In this document: piece after piece, positions 22,930 through 31,841 of the stretch
Layout of the letters: each line of letters begins with the position of its first letter
Position numbering within the stretch: the stretch's first letter is position 1
Source of the DNA: Tateyamaria pelophila
GTDB lineage: Bacteria; Pseudomonadota; Alphaproteobacteria; Rhodobacterales; Rhodobacteraceae
Reading direction: 5' to 3'
Length of the DNA: 32,499 bases
NCBI RefSeq assembly: GCF_019966495.1
Contig: NZ_JAIMIA010000053.1
Coordinates: forward strand, 1 to 32,499
Program-made: the position numbers and the translations under genes
Notes under the pieces: model-generated
Seen by the model: the letters and a program-made list of their open reading frames with translations, nothing else
Database searches by the model: none
What the model was told of the DNA's origin: nothing

Positions 22930-23062
22930 ACGCCTTGACTTGGTGAACGGTCTTTAGCCCTGAAAGACCGGGATGCCAAGAGGCCTTTTCAAAGAAAAAC
23001 CGGGGCCCGTAACCGGACCCCGGAGCAAGTCGAACCAATGGCCCGACCCGTTGTGTGCCGAC

Positions 23063-24448
23063 TTAGTCGCTAACGATACCGAAAGTTGGCAAGGATGCAG
23101 GTTGTGGCTGTGCCTGCGCAGGCGTAGCGCCGCCCGTTTCCATGCCGAGCGACATCGACGCTTTACGCAGCAATTCCGTCCGCTCCGGTTGTCCCGGTGC
23201 AAAAACGGCAGGCGCGCCCGCATCGATTGCCTTCAACGATTCTGCGTACCAGACCCGGGCAGCATCGACTTGGCGTGTGGTCCCAAATCCCTGCGCCAGA
23301 TGGTGGCCCATCAATTCACCATAGACGTGATCACCCGCAGCATAGAGCATCAGAGCCGAGCCAAGGGCCACGTCCATATCATCGATACGATATCCAACAC
23401 CCATGCAAATCTGAGCCGTCCCTTTCAACTGCGCAGGCGGCATACCTGTCTGGGGAATGAAAGCTGCGACATCGCGCGTCACTTCCGCTTCCGACTTTGC
23501 AGACAGTGACGCAACGTAAGGTTGCATGGCCGGGCCGAACTGCTTGCACTGATCGACGATCTGAGCGGGCGTAAAGCCTTGGACCTTGGCGATCAGATTT
23601 TCGCTGTTGGAGATCGCATAGGTTCGGGCCAGACAGAATTGCTCGTTCAGGGCGGCATTCGGATCGGTCATCGCAGCTACGGTTGTAAAGCCACCATTGG
23701 TATTGGTCAGCAGCGATACAGTGTTGCAATGCGCTGTCAGAGACGGACCCGAACCGTTGCCCATGAAGTTGGGAAGACCCACCGGAGCGGCGGGTGCAGG
23801 TGCCGCGGGCGCAGGCGCCGCTGCTGCGAAGGTCGCGATGGCCGCGGGCGGGGTTGCCGCAACAGGTGCGGACGGTGCCGCCGCAACGACAGACGGGGCC
23901 GCGACCGGTGGCGCGAATGTTGTTGGTGCGGGCGCAACCACGACCGTCGTGCCGGGTGCGGGTGCAGGTGTCTGGCCCGCCATTTCAGCGCGATACTGTT
24001 TCAGGAGCCCCCGTGTTCCGTCAGGATTCGCTGCAACCAGTTGGTTGGTGGCATATCCACCAGCTTGCGCGCGGTTGTGTGACGTGACGAGCAGGTTCTG
24101 CTCGAACGGCGTCAACTGCCCCGTCACCGGATATCCGAGATAGGCCTGATAGGATGAAATCGCATCGCGCGACCGCCGACCCAGTTGCCCGTCAACCGTG
24201 CCAGCATTGAAGCCGAAATAATTGAGCGATGACTGAATCTGGCGCCCTTCCTGCGTCGATGGAAGCCGCGGCGCAACATAGCGGCGTGTGGTCGTACGTT
24301 GCCGTTGATTGTTCCTGACGATTGCACTCCCAATCGCTCCGACCGCTACACCCCCAACGAAATCACCAATGTCTGCCTCGGACCTTTCCGCAGGCACAAC
24401 GGCCAGCGAAAGCGCCAAAACAGAGGCTGTAATTGACTTGGAAAACAT
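23063..24448 (-). CDS. Exported peptidoglycan-binding-domain protein
   Basis: A 461-aa protein. The ATG at 24446-24448 is preceded by GGAGGG and leads straight into a signal peptide (MFSKSITASVLALSLAVVPA, cleavage near RSEA-D). A glycine-rich segment (GDFVGGVAVGAIGSAI) precedes a peptidoglycan-binding fold at about residues 65-115 (IQSSLNYFGFNAGTVDGQLG, then SRDAISSYQAYLGYPVTGQL). A long Pro/Ala/Val linker (about 155-225) follows, then a helical C-terminal domain with conserved cysteines (TAHCNTVS, EQFCLART, QCKQFG, AQICMGVGY). It probably sits in the periplasm on the cell wall. The function of the C-terminal domain is unknown to me. It is divergent from the FrnE-like gene. Confidence 0.8.
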   Translation of the reverse strand: MFSKSITASVLALSLAVVPAERSEADIGDFVGGVAVGAIGSAIVRNNQRQRTTTRRYVAPRLPSTQEGRQIQSSLNYFGFNAGTVDGQLGRRSRDAISSYQAYLGYPVTGQLTPFEQNLLVTSHNRAQAGGYATNQLVAANPDGTRGLLKQYRAEMAGQTPAPAPGTTVVVAPAPTTFAPPVAAPSVVAAAPSAPVAATPPAAIATFAAAAPAPAAPAPAAPVGLPNFMGNGSGPSLTAHCNTVSLLTNTNGGFTTVAAMTDPNAALNEQFCLARTYAISNSENLIAKVQGFTPAQIVDQCKQFGPAMQPYVASLSAKSEAEVTRDVAAFIPQTGMPPAQLKGTAQICMGVGYRIDDMDVALGSALMLYAAGDHVYGELMGHHLAQGFGTTRQVDAARVWYAESLKAIDAGAPAVFAPGQPERTELLRKASMSLGMETGGATPAQAQPQPASLPTFGIVSD

Positions 24449-24604
24449 AAAAAACCCTCCGAAATATGCGAATACCCTAACATTTCCTGCGGATTCGCCA
24501 AACTTTTTTACGCCAATTGCACGCGCAATTCGAAGCAACCTTGAAAATCCGGGCGCAACGGATGATTTATGTGGCTCACTGCGCTGCTTCGGAAAGGTCA
24601 GCTT

Positions 24605-25279
24605 ATGACACATGACACTCAATCAGCAACGCAAGGCCCCGTCGTTCAGGTCGATATTGTCTCGGATATCATGTGTCCATGGTGCATTATCGGCTTTAAG
24701 CAGCTCGAACAGGCGCTTTCCGCAACCGGCACGGGTGCACGCATTCGCTGGCATCCGTTTGAGTTGAACCCTGGCATGCCCGCGGAAGGTCAAAATCTGA
24801 CGGAGCACATCATCGAGAAATATGGCTCAACACCAGAACAATCGGCGAAAAATCGGTCCCAGATGCACGCATTGGGCGAAGGTCTTGGATTTACGTTCAA
24901 TTTTTCGGCCGATAGCCGAATCGTCAACAGCTTTGCCGCGCATCAATTGCTGGATTTTGCCTTGGGCCAGGGTCTTCAGCATCCCCTGAAACTGGCATTG
25001 TTCGAGGCGCATTTCACTGACGACAAGGATGTCTCCGATACGGATACGCTGCTTGATGTGGCCGCCTCTGTCGGGCTTGACCGCGCGGCGTGCCAGCAGA
25101 TTCTCGAAACGGGCGCACTGGCCGCAACGGTCCGGGAAAAACAGCAGTTCTGGACGTCGCGCGGCATCTCCGGCGTGCCCTCAATGGTGTTCGGCGGCAA
25201 ATATCTTGTGACTGGCGCACAGGGCGCTGAAAACTACGCGCAGCTTTTGCAAAAAGTCATCCGCGAAGACGCGGCCTGA
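24605..25279 (+). CDS. DsbA-family oxidoreductase, FrnE-like
   Basis: A 224-aa protein from the ATG at 24605, after a ggaaagg ribosome site. The thioredoxin-fold start [12 protein letters not shown] carries the redox CPWC pair (C24, C27). The remainder matches the cytosolic 2-hydroxychromene-isomerase/FrnE branch of Dsb[13 protein letters not shown], the LGFTFNF segment, the helical insert around [14 protein letters not shown], and the cis-proline segment [20 protein letters not shown]. No signal peptide is seen, so it acts in the cytoplasm as a thiol-disulfide oxidoreductase. It ends 5 bases before lipB, so the two are probably co-transcribed. Confidence 0.9.
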   Translation: MTHDTQSATQGPVVQVDIVSDIMCPWCIIGFKQLEQALSATGTGARIRWHPFELNPGMPAEGQNLTEHIIEKYGSTPEQSAKNRSQMHALGEGLGFTFNFSADSRIVNSFAAHQLLDFALGQGLQHPLKLALFEAHFTDDKDVSDTDTLLDVAASVGLDRAACQQILETGALAATVREKQQFWTSRGISGVPSMVFGGKYLVTGAQGAENYAQLLQKVIREDAA

Positions 25280-25284
25280 TCGCG

Positions 25285-25953
25285 ATGGTCGAATGGATCA
25301 TCACACCCGGCTTGACCCAGTATCGCGCCGCAGAGGCGTGGATGGAGGACCGCGCCACAGCCATTGCCGCTGGCGAAGCAGATGAATGTATCTGGCTGCT
25401 GGAGCATCCACCGCTTTATACGGCCGGAACGTCCGCCAAAACCGCTGACCTCACAGACCCGGACCGCTTTGAGGTGCATCAGACCCGGCGCGGCGGCCAG
25501 TACACCTATCACGGCCCCGGCCAGCGGGTCGCCTATATCATGCTGGATGTGGGCAAGCGCGGCCATGACGTGCGTGCTTTTGTGCACAGTCTTGAGGCTT
25601 GGGTGATCGCGACCCTCGATACTTTCAACATCAAGGGCGAGATCCGCGACGGTCGCGTCGGTGTCTGGGTGACCCGCCCCGAAAAACCGCCCCTGCCCGA
25701 CGGCAGCCCGGCTGAGGATAAAGTGGCGGCCATCGGCATCCGTTTGCGCAAATGGGTCAGCTTTCACGGTCTGTCGATCAATGTCGAACCGGATCTGACT
25801 CATTTTGACGGCATCGTGCCCTGCGGGATCACCGACCATGGCGTGACCAGTCTTGTGGATCTGGGCCTGCCTGTCACCATGGATGATGTGGATGTTGCGC
25901 TCAAACGCACATTTGAGGACGTGTTCGGCGAGGTTTCCGCGGAATGCGCCTAG
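25285..25953 (+). CDS. lipB: Octanoyl-[ACP]:protein octanoyltransferase LipB
   Basis: A 222-aa enzyme that moves an octanoyl group from acyl carrier protein to the lipoyl domains of 2-oxoacid dehydrogenases and GcvH, the first step of lipoate synthesis. The family motifs are present: [12 protein letters not shown] near the N-terminus, [21 protein letters not shown], catalytic K146 in [14 protein letters not shown] and catalytic C180 in [14 protein letters not shown]. Length is normal. It follows the FrnE-like gene with a 5-base gap. The start is the first in-frame ATG, with the upstream stop close by; the ribosome site is weak, which fits translational coupling. Confidence 0.96.
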   Translation: MVEWIITPGLTQYRAAEAWMEDRATAIAAGEADECIWLLEHPPLYTAGTSAKTADLTDPDRFEVHQTRRGGQYTYHGPGQRVAYIMLDVGKRGHDVRAFVHSLEAWVIATLDTFNIKGEIRDGRVGVWVTRPEKPPLPDGSPAEDKVAAIGIRLRKWVSFHGLSINVEPDLTHFDGIVPCGITDHGVTSLVDLGLPVTMDDVDVALKRTFEDVFGEVSAECA

Positions 25954-26393
25954 GCCACGCCAACCTGTTTGGAACAACCAAGCACTGTTGTCGATAATAC
26001 GCTCGCTGAACCGCTCGGATGTCGGGATGAAGGCTGCGCGTGATCACCATCGCATGACACTCGAGGGAGTGCGTTTTTCAAATCGGTTTGCAGAATGTCG
26101 CAAATGGATCAGCCGAAACAAATAATGAAAAAAGGGCTGTCCGCCGCCAAAGAGTGGCTTTTTGGCCGCGCACCTTCGTGTGCGGGCGTGCTGCAGACCG
26201 CATGACAAGGTCCGTTGACCACGCAAATTCAATGGACCAAAGACAGACAAATGCCGAACACGCGACAATTCATCCCGCTTAACATAGCGATCGCCCATTG
26301 ATGCAGTCGGTTCAAATCTTTAAAACAGCACGAGAATCCATGCGCGGATGGGAACCCCTCGCATGGCGAAAACACAAACGCAGGAGGCACCGC
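25954..26393. other. Intergenic region upstream of ctaD
   Basis: About 440 bases with short reading frames but no recognisable protein. It must hold the ctaD promoter. A weak candidate is ttgatg at 26299-26304 with tttaaaa about 16 bases downstream. I see no convincing Fnr-type dyad. Confidence 0.4.
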
Positions 26394-28067
26394 ATGGCCG
26401 ACGCAGCCATTCACGGGCACGAGCACGAAGACGAACGCGGGTTCTTTACCCGCTGGTTTATGTCCACAAACCACAAAGATATCGGGATTTTGTACCTGGT
26501 CGTTTCGGCCCTGGTCGGATTTGTTTCAGTCGCATTCACCGTTTACATGCGCCTCGAGCTTATGGACCCCGGCGTCCAGTACATGTGCATGGAAGGCGCG
26601 CGACTGACAGCAGCAGCGGCCGGTGAATGTACTCCCAACGGGCACCTTTGGAATGTTTTGATCACCGGTCACGGCATTCTTATGATGTTCTTTGTTGTTA
26701 TTCCGGCGCTTTTCGGTGGTTTTGGCAACTACTTCATGCCGTTGCAGATCGGCGCGCCTGACATGGCGTTCCCGCGGATGAACAACCTGTCCTTCTGGAT
26801 GTATGTCGCAGGGACGACATTGGCGATCTGCTCGGTGCTGACACCGGGCGGCAACGGTCAGCTCGGTTCGGGTGTCGGTTGGGTGCTTTATCCTCCCCTG
26901 TCCACCAACGAAGCCGGCATGTCGATGGATCTGGCGATCTTCGCGGTCCACGTTTCGGGCGCAAGCTCGATCCTGGGCGCGATCAACATGATCACCACCT
27001 TCCTGAACATGCGGGCCCCTGGGATGACCCTGTTCAAAGTACCGCTGTTCTCGTGGTCGATCTTTGTCACCAGCTGGCTGATCCTGCTGTCCTTGCCTGT
27101 TCTGGCGGGCGCAATCACCATGCTTTTGATGGATCGGAACTTCGGGTTTACCTTCTTTGATCCTGCCGGTGGCGGCGATCCGGTACTCTATCAGCACATC
27201 CTGTGGTTCTTTGGCCACCCGGAAGTGTACATCATCATCCTGCCCGGATTTGGTATCATCAGCCACGTCATCGCGACCTTCTCGCGCAAACCGATCTTCG
27301 GCTACTTGCCGATGGTCTGGGCGATCATTGCGATCGGTGTTCTGGGCTTCGTCGTCTGGGCACACCATATGTACACGGTGGGCATGTCGCTGAACCAGCA
27401 GGCCTATTTCATGCTGGCGACCATGGTGATTGCGGTACCAACCGGGGTAAAGGTCTTCAGCTGGATCGCAACGATGTGGGGCGGTTCGGTCGAGATGAAA
27501 ACACCGATGCTCTGGGCGTTCGGCTTCCTGTTCCTGTTCACCGTTGGTGGCGTGACAGGCATCGTTCTCAGCCAGGCTGCTGTGGACCGCTACTATCACG
27601 ACACCTACTATGTGGTGGCGCACTTTCACTACGTGATGTCGCTGGGTGCCGTGTTCGCGATCTTTGCGGGGGTCTACTTCTACTTCCCCAAAATGACCGG
27701 CCGCATGTATCCTGAATGGGCGGGCAAACTGCACTTCTGGATGATGTTCATCGGTGCGAACCTGACGTTCTTCCCGCAGCACTTTCTGGGTCGTCAAGGC
27801 ATGCCGCGTCGGTATATCGACTACCCTGAAGCGTTTGCCTACTGGAACGAATGGTCCTCTTGGGGTGCCTTCCTGAGCTTTGCGTCCTTCCTGTTCTTCT
27901 TCGGTATCATCGCATGGTCGCTTTTGCGCGGTGCCAAGTCGACCGAAGCGAATCCGTGGAACGAATATGCGGACACCTTGGAATGGACCCTGCCCAGCCC
28001 GCCACCAGAGCACACCTTTGAAATCCTGCCAAAACAGGAAGACTGGGACAAGAAACACGCGCATTAG
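26394..28067 (+). CDS. ctaD: Cytochrome c oxidase (aa3-type) subunit I
   Basis: A 557-aa integral membrane protein of twelve helices. The ATG at 26394 is chosen for its AGGAGG site 7 bases upstream; the reading frame is open further 5' without homology. Metal ligands are in place: H93 and H412 for heme a, H410 for heme a3, and H275, H324 and H325 for CuB. Y279 in HPEVY is the tyrosine cross-linked to H275. The numbering runs 9 below that of Rhodobacter sphaeroides subunit I. The D-channel entrance ([21 protein letters not shown]) is intact. It reduces oxygen to water and pumps protons in the inner membrane. Other subunits are not in the window, as is common for alphaproteobacterial ctaD. A strong terminator follows. 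Confidence 0.97.
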   Translation: MADAAIHGHEHEDERGFFTRWFMSTNHKDIGILYLVVSALVGFVSVAFTVYMRLELMDPGVQYMCMEGARLTAAAAGECTPNGHLWNVLITGHGILMMFFVVIPALFGGFGNYFMPLQIGAPDMAFPRMNNLSFWMYVAGTTLAICSVLTPGGNGQLGSGVGWVLYPPLSTNEAGMSMDLAIFAVHVSGASSILGAINMITTFLNMRAPGMTLFKVPLFSWSIFVTSWLILLSLPVLAGAITMLLMDRNFGFTFFDPAGGGDPVLYQHILWFFGHPEVYIIILPGFGIISHVIATFSRKPIFGYLPMVWAIIAIGVLGFVVWAHHMYTVGMSLNQQAYFMLATMVIAVPTGVKVFSWIATMWGGSVEMKTPMLWAFGFLFLFTVGGVTGIVLSQAAVDRYYHDTYYVVAHFHYVMSLGAVFAIFAGVYFYFPKMTGRMYPEWAGKLHFWMMFIGANLTFFPQHFLGRQGMPRRYIDYPEAFAYWNEWSSWGAFLSFASFLFFFGIIAWSLLRGAKSTEANPWNEYADTLEWTLPSPPPEHTFEILPKQEDWDKKHAH

Positions 28068-28094
28068 ATGCGCTGTGATTGAAGAATTGAAAAG

Positions 28095-28120
28095 GCCCGG
28101 ATCGCGATCCGGGCTTTTTT
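28095..28120 (+). terminator. Rho-independent terminator of ctaD
   Basis: gcccggatcgcgatccgggc (28095-28114) is a perfect GC-rich dyad followed directly by tttttt. It lies 28 bases after the ctaD stop. Confidence 0.93.
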
Positions 28121-28600
28121 ACTTTGAAGGTGCTGCCGGTCCACTATCACTGTCAGAGGGTCATAAAGGGAAAACATGCGTTGACCAAAGAACCTTGCTT
28201 GTCGAAGCGTCAGCTTCAACAGTGCACCGTATTCCCACCGACAAAGCGACGCCGTTTGACCAGCGCGCTTTGCGCCTCAAAATGTGACGGATAACACAGA
28301 ATCATCGCGATGAAATCGAACCCGATCCTTTGCCAAAGCAGCCGACATTCCCCTCCGCACCGTACTCCAATCGTAAAGCGACAGACATTTTCCTTTCAGA
28401 TATTTTGGAGGGTTTCAGCCAGTAAGCGGGCAATACAGTGGCGTAGCTCTATCTGGTGCAGCACCATTGCTCTAAAAGAGGCACTGTCCCTTTCATCTTG
28501 CCAGATAAACTCCGGGGTTTGGGGCAGAGCCCCAATGCAGGACACCCCTCCGCGACAACCTGCCCTTAGACAGTTTCAGATCAAGGTTTATAACATCACC
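28121..28600. other. Intergenic region between ctaD and the DUF2244 gene
   Basis: About 480 bases without a recognisable gene. It contains a small hairpin gaagc-gtca-gcttc (about 28205-28218) and a perfect 7-bp stem ttggggc-aga-gccccaa (28519-28535), a G/C hairpin of the sort often repeated between genes. The promoter of the DUF2244 gene is at the right end. Confidence 0.45.
28567..28594 (+). promoter_or_regulatory. Sigma-70-like promoter placed for a leaderless mRNA
   Basis: TAGACA (28567-28572) and TATAAC (28589-28594) each match consensus at 5 of 6 positions, with a 16-base spacer. The -10 box ends 6 bases before the ATG at 28601, so transcription would begin at or next to the start codon. 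Confidence 0.5.
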
Positions 28601-29086
28601 ATGCCCTATCGGTGGACCACACAAACAGACGCACCAACACAAGAGCTCAAACTTTGGCCACATAACTCGTTGCCACAGCAGGGAATGGCGGCCTTTGTTC
28701 TGGCCACGTTCACGCTTATCCTGATTCCCGCCCTGCCACTTCTGGGCAGCGTCGTGCTCTGGGGCTTGCTCCCTTTCCTGCTGCTGGCAGTATGGGGGAT
28801 ATATTTCGCACTCCGGCGCAATCGACGATCACGCCAGATCCTTGAAGTACTGACGCTAGACGCAGAGGAAACGCACCTGACGCGCACGGATGCGAACGGA
28901 AAGGTGCGGGAGTGGGAGTGCAATCGCTATTGGACGCAGGTGACCAAATACGAGGATCAGGGACCAGTGCCGCATTACGTGACCCTCAAAGGCAAGGGCC
29001 GTGAGGTCGAAATCGGCTCTTTCCTCAGTGAAGAAGAACGGATCGCGCTTTTTGAAGATTTACAGCGCGCGTTGCGGCACGCGTAG
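28601..29086 (+). CDS. DUF2244 membrane protein
   Basis: A 161-aa protein from the ATG at 28601 (MPYRWTTQTDAPTQELKLWP). Two adjacent hydrophobic helices lie around residues 29-67 (FVLATFTLILIPALPLLGSV, then LWGLLPFLLLAVWGIYFAL). They are followed by a basic turn (RRNRRSRQ) and a soluble beta-rich domain with LTLDAEETHLTR and VREWECNRYWTQV. This is the layout of DUF2244, a family common in alphaproteobacteria and often close to cytochrome oxidase genes. Function unknown. An upstream in-frame ATG exists but its extra sequence is unlike protein of this family. There is no ribosome site in front of the chosen start. Confidence 0.82.
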   Translation: MPYRWTTQTDAPTQELKLWPHNSLPQQGMAAFVLATFTLILIPALPLLGSVVLWGLLPFLLLAVWGIYFALRRNRRSRQILEVLTLDAEETHLTRTDANGKVREWECNRYWTQVTKYEDQGPVPHYVTLKGKGREVEIGSFLSEEERIALFEDLQRALRHA

Positions 29087-29130
29087 TTCATTCACAACAC
29101 CAGGCAACGCAGAACAAACCGATCCCGTAA

Positions 29131-29149
29131 GGCGGAGGCATCCTCCGCC
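29131..29149. terminator. Hairpin between convergent genes
   Basis: ggcggagg (29131-29138) and cctccgcc (29142-29149) form a perfect 8-bp stem with a 3-base loop between the stops of the DUF2244 gene (29086) and the UbiH-like gene (29161). There is no T-run, so it may be a weak two-way terminator or an intergenic repeat. Confidence 0.5.
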
Positions 29150-29160
29150 ATGCCAGTGTT

Positions 29161-30372
29161 TCAGCCCGCTTTTCGGATACCGAGCCCAAGTCGCATCAAA
29201 GTCTGCCGCACCGGCTTCACCTCGTGCAGGGCCTTCAATCCAAAAGCGCGGGCATCCCGCAGCAGTGGCGATTTCGCCTGACTGGTGCGATTGAGCAGGT
29301 CAATTCCGGTGACGCGCATGCGGATATCGCCAATGCGCGCTTTATGGTAGGCCTCCAGCATCGCGGCATCGCCCAGCGTGTCGGGCTGTGCCGTGGCGAG
29401 ATCCAGCAAACTGCGCGTGTCGGCGAGGCTCATGTTCAACCCTTGAGCACCGATGGGCGGCACCACATGCGCCGCTTCGGCCAGCAGGGCCAGACGTACG
29501 CCGTTCAACCGTTCGGCCCTTTGGCTGATAATGGGCCAGATCGTGCGGTTCGATGCGAGCGTGAGCGGACCAAACAAATGACAGCTGCGTGCGGTCATCT
29601 CTGCCTCAAACGCTTCTTTCTCCATCGTGTATCGCGCGACGCTCAGCGGACCATCGTCCATCCAGACCACGGCCGAGGATGGCACACCTTCATGATCAGA
29701 CAAAGGCACAAGCGTAAACGGCCCGCCGGTCTTGTGAATTTCTGTCGAGACATTTTCATGCGGGATCGGATGGGTGACCGCAAAGGCCAGTGCTTTTTGA
29801 CCATAACGGCTGGTATGGACACCGATCCCGGACGCTTCGCGCATTGGCGAATTGCGCCCGTCCGCTGCAATTACCAGCCTGGCGCTGATCTGGCTGCCAT
29901 CGGTCAGCCCGACTCGGGCTTCGGCCGTGCGCGTGAACAGGCTTTGCGTGCCTGTCCCGGGTCGAAAGTCCACGTTCGGCAGGGCATTCAGTCGCGCCAC
30001 CATCTCGCGGCGCAAACGCCAGTTGGGCAGGTTCCACCCGAAGGGCAGATCGGACACGTCGGAGGCTTTGAATTCCTTGATGTCGCGGGGCGTGCCTTCC
30101 GGGCCGCCTGCATCCACGATCCGCATGACATCCAGCGCAGAGGCATGGGGCATCAATGCGTCCCATAGCCCGGCGGCCTCGAGCAGATCGCGCGCCGGTT
30201 GCAGCATGGCTGTAGTACGCATATCCGCGCCCTCTGCCTCCCGCTCTGTGACGGGCAGCGCCGGATCAACGCAAATGACGTCAAAACCCGCCGAGCCAAA
30301 GGCCGCCGCTGCGGTCAGCCCTGCAATGCCGCCTCCGGAAATCAGAATGTCACATGATGTTGCGTTGGCCAT
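29161..30372 (-). CDS. UbiH/COQ6-family FAD-dependent hydroxylase
   Basis: A 403-aa flavin monooxygenase. The N-terminal dinucleotide fold ILISGGGIAGLTAAAAFGSA binds FAD. The DG motif is VIAADGRNSPMREASGIG, and the second FAD motif is LALLAEAAHVVPPIGAQGLN, with Glu in place of the usual Asp of GDAAH. These and the length place it in the UbiH/UbiF/COQ6 group that hydroxylates the ring during ubiquinone synthesis; which position is modified cannot be told. The start has GGAGA 6 bases upstream. It lies 63 bases downstream of the HAD gene on the same strand and may share its transcript. Confidence 0.88.
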   Translation of the reverse strand: MANATSCDILISGGGIAGLTAAAAFGSAGFDVICVDPALPVTEREAEGADMRTTAMLQPARDLLEAAGLWDALMPHASALDVMRIVDAGGPEGTPRDIKEFKASDVSDLPFGWNLPNWRLRREMVARLNALPNVDFRPGTGTQSLFTRTAEARVGLTDGSQISARLVIAADGRNSPMREASGIGVHTSRYGQKALAFAVTHPIPHENVSTEIHKTGGPFTLVPLSDHEGVPSSAVVWMDDGPLSVARYTMEKEAFEAEMTARSCHLFGPLTLASNRTIWPIISQRAERLNGVRLALLAEAAHVVPPIGAQGLNMSLADTRSLLDLATAQPDTLGDAAMLEAYHKARIGDIRMRVTGIDLLNRTSQAKSPLLRDARAFGLKALHEVKPVRQTLMRLGLGIRKAG

Positions 30373-30435
30373 GATCGCTCTCCTTCATATCCCAACATAA
30401 TCCACTGGCCGCGAAGGCCAAAGCGTCATCCTGTC

Positions 30436-31083
30436 CTACCCTTGAAGGCGGTTTAGAAAATGGCTCAGATTGTCGGTGTGGTGGTGGATGTGATCTGCCG
30501 CATGCGGGTCATCTGCCACATGCACTGTCTTCATTCCCATGGCGTGAGGGACGGACAGATTGCGCGGGTCGTCCTCGAACATCGCCCCTTCGCGCGGATC
30601 CAGCTGGTCGCGCGCAAAGATACGGTCAAAGGCCTGCGCTTCGGGCTTCGGCAGAAAATCTGCATCCTCGACGCCGTATACCGCATCGAACAGGTTCGAC
30701 AGGCCGCGCGCCGCCAACACGCGTTCAGCATAGGGTGCGCAGCCATTGGTGTAGACGATCCGCCGCCCCGGCAAAGACCGGATGCGCGCGGCCAGGTCAG
30801 GGTCCGGTGTCAGGTGATCCAGCGAAATGTCATGCACGTCGTCCAGATAGGGGGCCGGGTCGATCTGATGCTCTCGCATCAACCCCGCCAGCGTGGTACC
30901 GTGCGTTTCCCAATAATGCACGCGCAACCGGTTCGCTTCGGCATGATCAACACCCAATATGGTCATGACATAGGCCGTCATTCGCACTTCGATCTGATCA
31001 AAGAGCCGTGCGGCCGGGTGATAGAGCGTGTTGTCGAGGTCAAAGACCCACGCCCGAACATGTGAAAAGTCTGATGCTGGCAT
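30436..31083 (-). CDS. HAD-superfamily pyrimidine 5'-nucleotidase-like protein
   Basis: A 215-aa protein from the ATG at 31081-31083; an in-frame TTG 12 codons earlier is a weaker option. HAD motif I is VFDLDNTLYHP (nucleophile D15, acid/base D17). Motif II is RIVYTNGCAPYAERVL, the motif III lysine is in DFLPKPEAQAF, and motif IV is MFEDDPRNL. The FDLDNTLY start and TNG motif are typical of the Sdt1/Phm8 pyrimidine 5'-nucleotidase subgroup, which dephosphorylates UMP/CMP. A role in nucleotide salvage is likely. It is divergent from the GntR gene. Confidence 0.87.
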   Translation of the reverse strand: MPASDFSHVRAWVFDLDNTLYHPAARLFDQIEVRMTAYVMTILGVDHAEANRLRVHYWETHGTTLAGLMREHQIDPAPYLDDVHDISLDHLTPDPDLAARIRSLPGRRIVYTNGCAPYAERVLAARGLSNLFDAVYGVEDADFLPKPEAQAFDRIFARDQLDPREGAMFEDDPRNLSVPHAMGMKTVHVADDPHAADHIHHHTDNLSHFLNRLQG

Positions 31084-31153
31084 GACACCAGCAGTAAGGC
31101 CGCGATTGTGCGCCTGCAAGTGCTTGGGGTTGCGCGCCGTTGCCGCAGCACCC

Positions 31154-31178
31154 TAGAGTAGCGTATTGAACGATACGC
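31154..31178 (+). promoter_or_regulatory. Putative GntR operator overlapping the promoter
   Basis: gcgtat-tgaacg-atacgc (31161-31178) is a perfect dyad with 6-base arms and a 6-base spacer, 10 bases before the GntR start. A weak -10, tagagt (31154-31159), adjoins it, with ttgcgc (31130-31135) 18 bases upstream as a possible -35. The position fits autorepression. Confidence 0.45.
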
Positions 31179-31187
31179 GAGGCCCCG

Positions 31188-31841
31188 ATGGCATCCATGC
31201 GACCCCAACAAACCGACGCCTATTCCATGATTCTGGAAGCGATTGATATCGGGACCTATCGCCCCGGCGACCGGCTGGTTGAAAGTGAATTGGCGGAACG
31301 ATTTGGCGTGTCGCGAACGCCGGTGCGCGAAGCCTTGCAACGGCTTGAAACGCAATCGCTTCTGGCACGTGACGGACGTAGCCTGATCGTGGCGTCGCTG
31401 GATCACAACCAGATGTCCGAGCTTTATGTCGTGCGTCGTGAACTGGAAGGGTTGGCCGCGTCCTTGGCTGCGCGCCATGCAACCGATGAAGAGGTGCGCA
31501 TTTTGCGCGAAATGGTCGAAGAGGATAACGCGCTGATCGGGGACCCGGCTGCCCTGTCACGCACCAACCGCCGGTTTCACAAGCAAATCCATCTGGCGTC
31601 GCACAACCGCTATCTGGTTCAGCAGCTTGATCTGGTACACCGGACGATGGCGTTGATGGCGACGACGTCGTTGGCAGCCGTGGGGCGGACCCAGATCGCC
31701 CAGGCAGAACATGACAAGATCGTTTCAGCAATCGAAGCCAAGGACGAAGCAGCGGCGGGACAGGCGCTGCGCGATCACATCTCGGTCGCGTTCATGACCC
31801 GTCTGAAGCAGGATGCGAACACCCGTAAGGAAGAAGGTTAG
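31188..31841 (+). CDS. GntR-family regulator, FCD subgroup
   Basis: A 217-aa regulator. The winged helix spans about residues 8-70, with RPGDRLVESELAERFGVSRT and PVREALQRLETQSLL. The FCD effector domain follows, with YVVRRELEGLAASLAA, the RFHKQIHLASHNRYL motif (metal-binding His) and the late histidines in QAEHDKIVSAI and RDHISVAF. Such proteins respond to small organic acids or related metabolites. The target may be itself and the divergent HAD-ubiH unit. Its last 50 bases overlap the 3' end of the convergent glycosyltransferase gene. Confidence 0.9.
   Translation: MASMRPQQTDAYSMILEAIDIGTYRPGDRLVESELAERFGVSRTPVREALQRLETQSLLARDGRSLIVASLDHNQMSELYVVRRELEGLAASLAARHATDEEVRILREMVEEDNALIGDPAALSRTNRRFHKQIHLASHNRYLVQQLDLVHRTMALMATTSLAAVGRTQIAQAEHDKIVSAIEAKDEAAAGQALRDHISVAFMTRLKQDANTRKEEG

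Noticed and set aside
26205-26330. Fnr-type dyad upstream of ctaD
   Set aside because: Half-sites resembling TTGA and TCAA occur, but their spacing does not fit TTGAT-N4-ATCAA.
26526-28064. A 512-codon open frame on the minus strand opposite ctaD
   Set aside because: It is an antisense shadow: ctaD on the plus strand has every catalytic residue, and the antisense product is a low-complexity Arg/His/Asp-rich sequence with no family resemblance.
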